From: Tritrichomonas musculus
Taxonomy: Eukaryota; Parabasalia; Tritrichomonadida; Tritrichomonadidae
DNA length: 64,000 bases
Assembly (NCBI GenBank): GCA_039105265.1
Contig: JAPFFF010000034.1
Coordinates: 1,526,868 to 1,590,867 of the forward strand
Direction of reading: 5' to 3'
This document shows positions 48,149-56,510 of the stretch, piece after piece. The notes beneath the pieces are model-generated. The model was not told the origin of the DNA, made no database searches, and saw only the letters and a list, made by a program, of their open reading frames with translations. How positions within the stretch are numbered: position 1 is the first letter of the stretch; each line of letters starts with the position of its first letter. A program made the position numbers and the translations under genes.

Positions 48149-49285
48149 ATGTCAAATTTAATCAGATCATTAAATAAATTTGGATTTGAGGTCCTACAAG
48201 TGTTAAACGCAGAAAACAATGAGCAAAATATTATATTTTCACCATATTCTGTCTTTGTTTCAACAGCTATCATCACAGACATTTTTATGGATGAAACTAA
48301 AAATGAAATTCTTAAGGTACTGCAGGTTGACGAAAAAGATTTACAAAAAAAATTAATATCCAAGAAAATCCGAAAGCTTGTAGGAAAAGAAAAATCAAAC
48401 GAATTAACTCTTTTTAGTGCAATTTATGCCAGTAAATCTTTAAATATAGATCATAATGATTTTGAGCAAAATATAAGAGAATTAGAAGTTACATTTGAAA
48501 AAATCGAGTTTTCACAGACTGCATGCAACGAAATTAATGAAAAAGCAAATAATTCAACAGGTGGAATGATACAAGTACTCGTTGATCCTTTAGATTTCAA
48601 ATCAGATTCATCAATTATTTTATTAAATGCTACATATTTTAAATGTGATTGGGATAAAAAATTTATCATAGATCTAGAATCTAATCAACCAGAAATTAAT
48701 AGTTTTACTTTAATTGACGGAACAAAAATACATATTACAATGATGGAGACGTTTGATCGAATACTTCCGTATGCAGAAAATGATAAATTCCAAGTTGTTT
48801 CAATTCCTTATTTAAATGATCAATATGATTTTGTTCTTATTCTTCCCAAAAACGAAACAAAAGCAGGATATGATGATTTATTGAAATTGACCTTTGAAAG
48901 GTTAAAAAATGATCTTCTGAAAAAAGCAATTTTACAAAAAGTTGATATAAAACTTCCTAAGTTTTCTTTAGAGTGCAAATTTCAATTGAATGATATATTG
49001 CAGTCATTTGGAATGAAGAAAGCTTTTTCTGAAATTGCTGAATGCGCCGACTCCAATTCTTCTTATCATATTAGCTCAATTATTCAAAAGACCAAAATTG
49101 ATATTGATGAAAAAGGGATTGATCCAAAAGCAATCCCACTAACAATGAACCTCAAATGCTCCTGCTGCTTTTTCCAACCTCGAGCGCCAAAAATAATTGC
49201 AAATCATCCATTTGCATTCATGATCACAAACACAAAAACAGGATCCATCTTATTAGAAGGAATAGTTAAAAACCCTAGTATTTAA
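48149..49285 (+). CDS. Serpin, intracellular, with atypical reactive loop
   Basis: The 378-residue protein matches the serpin fold in length and order: FSPYSVFVSTAI (helix B/shutter), SAIYASKSLNIDHNDFEQNI, ATYFKCDWDKKF (strand 3A), MMETFDRILPYAENDKFQVV, and the end HPFAFMITNTKTGSILLEGI. There is no signal peptide, so it should act in the cytosol or nucleus. Inhibitory serpins carry a hinge like E-E/K-G-T-E-A-A-A before the reactive bond. Here residues about 318-328 read DEKGIDPKAIP, with Ile instead of Thr at P14 and Pro and Lys where small residues are needed. The loop then has a Cys cluster (LKCSCCFF). This argues against normal loop insertion, so it may be a non-inhibitory serpin. It converges on the MFS transporter gene. 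Confidence 0.93.
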   Translation: MSNLIRSLNKFGFEVLQVLNAENNEQNIIFSPYSVFVSTAIITDIFMDETKNEILKVLQVDEKDLQKKLISKKIRKLVGKEKSNELTLFSAIYASKSLNIDHNDFEQNIRELEVTFEKIEFSQTACNEINEKANNSTGGMIQVLVDPLDFKSDSSIILLNATYFKCDWDKKFIIDLESNQPEINSFTLIDGTKIHITMMETFDRILPYAENDKFQVVSIPYLNDQYDFVLILPKNETKAGYDDLLKLTFERLKNDLLKKAILQKVDIKLPKFSLECKFQLNDILQSFGMKKAFSEIAECADSNSSYHISSIIQKTKIDIDEKGIDPKAIPLTMNLKCSCCFFQPRAPKIIANHPFAFMITNTKTGSILLEGIVKNPSI

Positions 49286-49340
49286 AATTATTTTAATTAA
49301 AAATTATTTATTAAAATTATTTTTATTTAATCTATTAAAA

Positions 49341-50642
49341 TTACAAAGCTTCTGGTTCATCTTCATCTTCTTCTTCTTTTTGCTCTATTGCTTCTTTTTG
49401 GTCATCACCTTTTTCTACGTTGTTATCTTCATGGTTAGGTTCATGGATACAAAATACAGAGAAAATGATAGCACAGAATGAGATGCATAAGAAGAATATA
49501 AGAGCACCAAACATTCCCATTCCATCCTTCATTGATGGCCAAACCATAATGACAAGGAATGAGAAGATCCAGTTTGATGCGGTAACAATCATTGTTGCCA
49601 TTGAACGAACGTCATCATTGAAGTATTCTGGAATGATGAACCATGGAATTGGTCCCATACCAAGACCGAAACCTAATTGATATAAGAAGATGCAAATTAA
49701 TGGGAGAACGTTTGACCAGTCATATTTGACATTTAAGGCGAAAACTAATAAGAAAACGCAAATCATGCAACATGAAATGATCATTGTAATTCTACGACCA
49801 ATTTTATCAATAATCATTGCACCGACGAAAACAGCAATTAATTGTGCACAGCTTGCTATACCAGCTTGATAGTTACCATCGATATCCAAACCTGAATCAT
49901 CCATGATATCTGATAAGTTTGTTAAAATAGCATTGATACCGCAGAATTGCTGGAACAACATCATTAAAATACCTGAGCATAATCCGAAAGCATATTTCTT
50001 TTGCCATAATGTTTCTTTAGGTTTTTCATGATCATTTACTTTATTTTCTTCTTCATCTTGATTGATCTTTTCAACAGCTGGTGACTCTTCAACTAACCAA
50101 ATTAAACCAGCCTGTAAAGCGCAGATTGCTGCACCGATGTAGTTGAGATCCATATAATTTAATGAGGGTGCGATGAAATCAAAGAAAACCATACCAATGA
50201 CAATACCAATTTGGTTTAAACTTCCGAAGAAACCACTGGTGCCTTCTGGTGCAATTTCGACTAAGTACATTGGGTTGATTGATGAATAAGCACCCATAAC
50301 GATACCTAGGAAAAGCCTGATAACGATACCTGCCCAAATATTAACTTTTGTGAGACAGTTGAGTAACCAAAATACAACACCAAGGCAAGCACATGTGAAA
50401 ACGACCAACTTTCTTGAGTTGTGATAAGCTTTTAAGAAACCAACAGTGACAAATGGACCTGCAATAGCGAATAAGGACGAAACTGAGTTATAAAAAGACC
50501 ATTGTGCTGCATTATCTGATAATCCAAAGTGGGCTCTAATTTCTTTTCCGGTTGGGGATGGATAACACATAATTGTACCAAATGTGATTGGACCAAGTAA
50601 GAGAATCATTGCATAACCAAGTTCTTTAACACAAATATTCAT
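49341..50642 (-). CDS. MFS sugar transporter (SLC2-like)
   Basis: The 433-residue protein has 12 predicted membrane helices. Family signs are LRLFLGIVMGAYSSINPMYL-type helix 4 (here IVIRLFLGIVMGAYSSINPM), EESPAVEK after helix 6 (the PESPR position), QQFCGINAIL in helix 7 (QQxSGI sugar-binding motif), DKIGRR between helices 8 and 9, and GPIPWFIIPEYF in helix 10 (GPxPW). These are typical of glucose and other hexose facilitators at the plasma membrane. The C-terminal tail is very acidic (KEEEDEDEPEAL). The protein is shorter than human GLUTs, with short extracellular loops and no N-terminal extension. It would supply hexose to glycolysis, and the GH31 glucosidase elsewhere in the window could provide glucose. 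Confidence 0.93.
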   Translation of the reverse strand: MNICVKELGYAMILLLGPITFGTIMCYPSPTGKEIRAHFGLSDNAAQWSFYNSVSSLFAIAGPFVTVGFLKAYHNSRKLVVFTCACLGVVFWLLNCLTKVNIWAGIVIRLFLGIVMGAYSSINPMYLVEIAPEGTSGFFGSLNQIGIVIGMVFFDFIAPSLNYMDLNYIGAAICALQAGLIWLVEESPAVEKINQDEEENKVNDHEKPKETLWQKKYAFGLCSGILMMLFQQFCGINAILTNLSDIMDDSGLDIDGNYQAGIASCAQLIAVFVGAMIIDKIGRRITMIISCCMICVFLLVFALNVKYDWSNVLPLICIFLYQLGFGLGMGPIPWFIIPEYFNDDVRSMATMIVTASNWIFSFLVIMVWPSMKDGMGMFGALIFFLCISFCAIIFSVFCIHEPNHEDNNVEKGDDQKEAIEQKEEEDEDEPEAL

Positions 50643-51109
50643 TTTGTTTTGTTTGTAAATTAAAAAATGAAATGATTGGTTCGCTCATTAAAATAACATC
50701 ATCTTATTTGATTGTTTTTTTTTCAATTGTTTTGATATTATTATCTTTTATGAAATTTTTTCAAATGTTTGAATGGTCTATTTAAAAATTCACTTTTTCT
50801 TAAAATATCAAAATTTTACTTTTCCCAAATTTTAATGTCTATTGAAAATTTGAGATAATTATTTATTTATAAAATCTTCACTAATTCAAAAAAAAATATA
50901 TCTCTATTATTTGAGATGTTTATAATGAACAAAATTATTGAGCGTATTTTTGAATGAATATGAATGTTGATATATTTATACAACTAATTCAAATTAAATA
51001 CTCCCAAAAAAAGATATTTTGTTAAAAAAGACGTTAATTATAAAATTTCAATATTGATTCATCATTTATATATATATATATCTGAAGTAAAATATTCTTC
51101 TTTTTATAA
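50643..51109. other. Intergenic, no feature seen
   Basis: A+T-rich upstream region of the transporter. TCATTT words near the ATG could be initiator elements (trichomonad Inr is TCA-like), but these are common by chance. Confidence 0.4.
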
Positions 51110-52769
51110 TCATCCAGAATTGTGTGGGATCATTATAATTTCGACTGAAGTTTCTCCAAAATTTTTTATATCAATTATTTCGAATTCTGATTTCGCCGAA
51201 ATTTGGATGATCTTGAGCTCCAAGCAACATGACAGTGCGTAATTTCCAAATTTTTTAACACGTGGAGGGACTGCCAAGCTCCTGATTGATGATTCAGAGA
51301 AAGATTTGTCATCGATAATTTCAAGTTTAGAATCATCTTGAAAATCAACACTGACCAGACTGTGGCACAGGTTGAAAGCCAATGGTGCTATTCTTTTAAC
51401 ATGTGAAGGAATCACGGCACAACGAATGTTTCTTCTTGCAAAGAGAATGACGTCGAAATTGTCACTTTTTGTGTCTGATTTTCCATACAGAAAATCGCCA
51501 TCGAAAGTGATGAACTCATTCTCATTCTTGCTGACTTTCACTTCATTCAAGAACTTCAAATGGCTACACCAATATTTATCGAAACCAATCACATCAGAAG
51601 GTAACGTGAGACTCTTCAATTTGGAATTATAGAAGGCGTTATCTTCAATTGTTTCCAGTTTTGAATTCTCACAATATTTGATGCTCTTCAGGCACTCACA
51701 TTCGTCGAAGGCAAACTTACAAACCGCTTTGACATGAGGTGGAATTGTTATCGTTTCAATAGCGCTCTCACGGAATGCTTGATTTGCAATTGCTTCAAGT
51801 TTCGAGCCTTCACCAAAAGTGATGGTTTTGAGCGAGGAAGTTTTTTTGAACGCGCGATTTTCGATGATTCGAACATGCGATGGAATTTCAATCGAAACGA
51901 TAGAAGATGAATTGAACGCATCATTTTCAATTATCTCCAGGCGAGAGTCATCCAAGAACTCGACTTTCACATTAATTTTTGATGCTCTCACATTCATCAA
52001 AAGCATATGGCGCAATTACCCGAATGAAAGAAGGAATATTGACGTTCTTTATATTCCGTGGTGCAAAGTAGAGGACATCATAAACGTCACTTTTTTCGTC
52101 TGACTTTCCGACGATGAATTTCTCATGCTTTTTAAATCGCGGATTTCCAGGTTCAACGTCGACATTTTCGAGCAACGTTCTAGCACACCATCCTTTCTTT
52201 AGTTGAGTCACACTTTTTGGTATAACAACCGTTTTTATCGAGCTATCATGGAAAAAGTATTTGTTAAAAAATGTCAGTCTCGAATTCGCTTGAAATTCGA
52301 ATTGACAAAGTTCGCAAGAAAAGAAAGGTTGCTGGCCGATGAACGTGACACTTGATGGAATCCTGATTTTTTTAATTGCAGCGTTATAAAAGGCGTGCTT
52401 CTCAATTCTTTTCAGTTCAGAATCAGAGGAAAATTGAATTGATTTGACTCTTTTTTTATTTTTGAATGCATTCTCAAAAATTGAATCAATAACGTATTCT
52501 TTACCTTCACATTCAATTGATCTTGGAATGAAGATATCGCCACGAGCTTCAAGACATTGAAAAATAACCGCCGTTCTATCGTCTTCATTCAAAGAATATA
52601 AAATTCCTTCAAAATTAATTTTTTTCTTTGAAAACATGCTAACAAAAGCAAAATCGCCTGATTTACAGGCTTCGTATAATTTAAGATTTATTTCTGGCAA
52701 ATTTGTTTCTGGTTCTATTAAGGAATGTATAAATAAAGATTGGATAATTTGATGATATTTGGTTTGCAT
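51110..52769 (-). pseudogene. BspA-like LRR gene split by one frameshift
   Basis: Two long frames (52769-51972 and 52015-51110) join into one protein of about 550 residues. The first ends in IRVIAPYAFDECESIKN; the second continues the same repeat with VKVEFLDDSRLEIIENDAF. The break lies near 51985-51992 in an A/T run and shifts the frame once. The architecture matches the gene at 4.7 kb: a short helical N-terminus (LYEACKSGDFAFVSMFSKKK), about 15 LRRs and two GWC/YWC-type modules (KGWCARTLLENVDVEPGNPR and FDKYWCSHLKFLNEVKVSKN). There is no signal peptide or membrane helix. It could be a recent pseudogene or an assembly error; the reading frames are otherwise clean. Confidence 0.8.
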
Positions 52770-53597
52770 TTCTGTTAGTGCTTTGTGATTTTTTTGGTAT
52801 AGGTATTTTTGTTCCTGATTTTTTATGTGTAAATAAGACTTGGTTTTGTCAAGTTTTTAGTTTCGATATATTTGGATTAGATTTTTTATACGATCAAATT
52901 CATCGCTTAGTGAAATATATTCTGAAATATTACTAGAACAAATATGAATGGATTCATTTTTTGTCCAATTGTTGATAAAATTTCGAAAACTTTGGTGCTA
53001 ATTTATTTGAATCATTTGCTTGCATTTATCAAAAAAAAAGACATAATTTTTTTTATTTAAATTTTTGAGGTTTAAAATGACATATTTTTTTTAGTTCAAG
53101 TAAGGTATATATTATTTCATACTATATGTATTAAATATATCTAAGCCAATTAATCATTCTCAGATATAGTATAAATAAGTTTAGCCGATTAATTCAAAAT
53201 TATTTGGATACATTTGCAATCATTATTGACTTTGACCATTTGAAATCAAAATACTGAAGCTATACGTAAAGTTATTGAATGAAATTCCGATTTAGGTGTA
53301 CAAGAGCTTTATCAAACGATGATATTTCTGATTTAATTATTTTTGAAATGATGATTTTTCATTTTGATAATTTATCATTTAAAATGTATAAGCACAAATT
53401 TGTTGGATACATCATTGATAGAAATTATTTAGAATAAAAAAAGACATAGATTTTTTTTAAATTCTTTTCATATGACATTTCATCTAAAAAGCATACCTTT
53501 ATATCAAACTTTTTAATTGCACACTTTGATAAAAAAATTTTCTAAATTTTTGAATTATGAGATAAAAATTGTTTTTACTTAGAAAATATCAATGGAT
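52770..53597. other. Intergenic, with a short direct repeat
   Basis: No gene is recognised. AAAAAAAGACATA followed by a T-run occurs near 53032 and again near 53437, about 405 bp apart. The stretch between reads poorly as protein. Confidence 0.4.
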
Positions 53598-56135
53598 TTA
53601 TATTTCATTGTCCATTCCTCCTAAATCTTCAGCAGATGAAGTGTTTTCTCTCTTTTTCTTGATGACAAGGAAATAGACAAGAGCAAAGATAATGCCACCT
53701 ATGACAACAATACAGGCAATGACAATTCCAGCAATTGCACCAGCTCCCAATTTATTATCATCATCTTGCTTCTCTTGTGCATAAAAACGATAGGCATTTT
53801 GTCCATTTGCATTTTTTTCATCCACACAAACCAATTCATTTAGTTTTGATCCAGCAATATTGATTTGTGTTGCATCTATCCATTTTTGGCATTTTAATTC
53901 GATTGAAGATTCAGCAATAAGATATCGTAGCTGCTCAAGGATTGATGAATCTTGTCTTACGTTCACAACAATAGATGAAGGAGCATTACTAATTGCTCCA
54001 TTTATTGGTGCTTTTGAATTAGCGCCTTCTTTGTATGATAAATCTAATTTTGACTGCGTTATATCAACATTTTCATTCACATTCAAGCTTGATGATGATT
54101 CAAATAAAACTTTTCCTATTATTTTTGCATTGTGAATAGTACCTGTAAAGCTCTTTTGAATTTTAATATTAATAATACTCACCTGATTATTGTTTGACTT
54201 GACTAGAATAGATTTATCACCATTAAAATCTATTTGTTCTATTGAAACTTGTGCTTGTGGAATCAGAGTAAATGTGTCTTCAGCTAAAGAAACTTGGTTT
54301 AATTTGACTTCTTTGTTTTCATTGGCTGAACCGATTTCTAACGTGCCTTTTGCTTCTTTAATGGTTGCAAATGTTGATTCTCCCAAATTTATTCTTAACT
54401 GACTGCCTGATTGGATGATATCCAATTGCTTTGGTTTTTCGGATTCGGAAGTAATTGTTAATTCCTTATATTCTGGAAAAATGTTGACAACTAAATTTGT
54501 ATCAACCAAATCATTGCCAATAACAAGATTTGTCAGTTTATTTTGCCCTTCTGAAGGAATTTGAGGTAAATCGACAATTAATATTTCATTTTCTCCAATT
54601 TCAGTGTCTTTACCTTGGTTTAATATATATTCTCCATTTTCTTTAACGTCATCAGTTGTTATATTTTTATATACAGGTTTCATTGTAGGAGTTGGAGCAG
54701 GGGTTGCAGAATGAGTTGGAGCTGGCGTTGATGAATGAATTGATGTTGGAACTCGAGAAGAAGATTGAGTTGATTCTGATGTTTCAGAATAAAATGATGT
54801 TTGAATATCAATTGTTTCTGTGATATTTGGATTTCTGCATCGATAATTAATATCTAATTCATATCCTTCATCACATTCTTCACATAAGGTTGACCACCTT
54901 TCACAATTTTTGCAATTTGGAGGACATGGCATGCAGAGTCTTCTTCCTTCACTCACAGTTTCAAAGCCATATCTCGGGGAACAAACTGTGCATGTTAAAA
55001 TGTCATTACAATATAAACAATTTTCTGGGCATGGTTCACATTTATAATCATCATTTCTGTAATATTTTTCAACACATGTATCACAAGTATCTTTTTTATA
55101 ACAATATTGACAATTTTCAATACACCTTACACATTTACCATCATCTGATGCATAAAATGGGTCATTACAGATTCTGCATGTGATTGAATCGCGACAAGAT
55201 CTACAATTTTCTATACATTTTTCGCATAGGTTTTCATTTGTTAAATAATATCCCACTCCACATGAATAACATGTTGAAGGTTCAATGCAAATATCACAAC
55301 CATCTGGACATTTGACGCATTTGTATATGTTGTTCACATCAATTTGAACCATGTACCCGTTTTCACATGATTTACAAGAAAAAATATTGTTATTGCATGA
55401 TTTGCAATGCTCAACCTTGCATTTTTCACATTTTCCATTTTCCAATTTATATCCGTCATCACATTTTGTACAGTAATCCGAATATTTACATTCTGAACAA
55501 TTTATTGGACATTCAGCACATGTACCAATGTAATTACCTTGAATATCTTTTTCAAGTCCATATCCTTCAATGCATCCTGTACATATTTTATTATCATACA
55601 TACACAAATCACATTTGAAGGAGCAACTTTGGCATTTGTTGGTTAATTGGTTATTTTCGATAACAAATCCAAAGCTATCTTCACAATATGTGCACCAATT
55701 AGAATCAAATGAGCATTCTCCACAAAATACAGGACATGGTTTGCATTTTCCAGTATATGATCCATCTTCATTTCTTTCATAACCATATTCACTATAACAT
55801 TGGGTGCATTTTGAATTATCAGCTCCACAAAATTTGCAATAATCAGGACATTTTCCACATTCACCAGTAGATGTACCATCATTATTTCTAATAAAACCAT
55901 AAAAAATTTCACATTCTTCACATTTTTTAGAATTTTCATAACAATATGAACAATTTTGTGGGCAACTTGCACATTTTCCTGTTGGTCCATTGTCGTCAAA
56001 CTCAAGTCCATATCCAAATTTACATAATGAACATATTTGCCAATTCTCTTTACAGTCATTACAATTATCAGCACATTGTTTGCATTCGCCTGTTGGTATT
56101 CCCTTTTCATCCAAAACTAACCCATATCCATCCAT
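53598..56135 (-). CDS. Type I surface protein with furin-like Cys-rich repeats
   Basis: From the first ATG (56135, MDGYGLVLDEKGIPTGECKQ) the protein has 845 residues. About 12-14 furin/EGF-like Cys repeats (C-x2-C-x2-3-C...CxxGYGLE) fill residues 1-420. A Ser/Thr/Pro linker (TPAPTHSATPAPTPTMKP) is followed by a beta-strand-rich region (about 480-790), probably a beta-helix. One membrane helix (AIAGIVIACIVVIGGIIFAL) and a short Lys-rich, acidic-ended tail end the protein. It is a surface protein for adhesion or signalling. There is no signal peptide: an in-frame TGA lies just upstream and the frame opens inside a Cys repeat. The 5' end is therefore truncated, frameshifted or joined by an unseen intron. 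The rest is intact. Confidence 0.8.
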   Translation of the reverse strand: MDGYGLVLDEKGIPTGECKQCADNCNDCKENWQICSLCKFGYGLEFDDNGPTGKCASCPQNCSYCYENSKKCEECEIFYGFIRNNDGTSTGECGKCPDYCKFCGADNSKCTQCYSEYGYERNEDGSYTGKCKPCPVFCGECSFDSNWCTYCEDSFGFVIENNQLTNKCQSCSFKCDLCMYDNKICTGCIEGYGLEKDIQGNYIGTCAECPINCSECKYSDYCTKCDDGYKLENGKCEKCKVEHCKSCNNNIFSCKSCENGYMVQIDVNNIYKCVKCPDGCDICIEPSTCYSCGVGYYLTNENLCEKCIENCRSCRDSITCRICNDPFYASDDGKCVRCIENCQYCYKKDTCDTCVEKYYRNDDYKCEPCPENCLYCNDILTCTVCSPRYGFETVSEGRRLCMPCPPNCKNCERWSTLCEECDEGYELDINYRCRNPNITETIDIQTSFYSETSESTQSSSRVPTSIHSSTPAPTHSATPAPTPTMKPVYKNITTDDVKENGEYILNQGKDTEIGENEILIVDLPQIPSEGQNKLTNLVIGNDLVDTNLVVNIFPEYKELTITSESEKPKQLDIIQSGSQLRINLGESTFATIKEAKGTLEIGSANENKEVKLNQVSLAEDTFTLIPQAQVSIEQIDFNGDKSILVKSNNNQVSIINIKIQKSFTGTIHNAKIIGKVLFESSSSLNVNENVDITQSKLDLSYKEGANSKAPINGAISNAPSSIVVNVRQDSSILEQLRYLIAESSIELKCQKWIDATQINIAGSKLNELVCVDEKNANGQNAYRFYAQEKQDDDNKLGAGAIAGIVIACIVVIGGIIFALVYFLVIKKKRENTSSAEDLGGMDNEI

Positions 56136-56510
56136 GCAAATCAAATATTTTCTGTAAAGTTTTCAAAACTTAAAATTTTTGGAAATTTTATTTCATCAGA
56201 AAATATTTGATTTTAAAATACCAAACGATCATGTGTTTATATCAACTGAAACTCAAAATATTTTTAATGCAGCCAATCATTAGCCATAATAATATATTGG
56301 TTTGAAGATTAGAAATGCTATAATTCTAGAATACTAAATATGTTCACTCAATATGCATATCAATTTTAATTAGCCCTAAATTTGACGATTATCTAATTAA
56401 AAATTTGATGATTTCAAACTCGTTGGAAAAATTAATGAAAATATAAAAAAGAATTGAGAAAAATTAATTTAGTTAGTTAGTTAGTTAGTTAAGGATTAGC
56501 AAGTAAAACT
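56136..56510. other. Region upstream of the Cys-rich gene
   Basis: AAACGATCATG at 56223-56233, about 90 bases before the minus-strand ATG, is another copy of the recurrent motif. (TTAG)n occurs at about 56470-56490. No coding sequence for a missing N-terminus was found in this stretch. Confidence 0.4.

Noticed and set aside
55643-56110. 155-codon minus-strand frame inside the Cys-rich gene
   Set aside because: It overlaps the Cys-repeat frame completely and has no Cys pattern or domain; it is a shadow of repeat codons.
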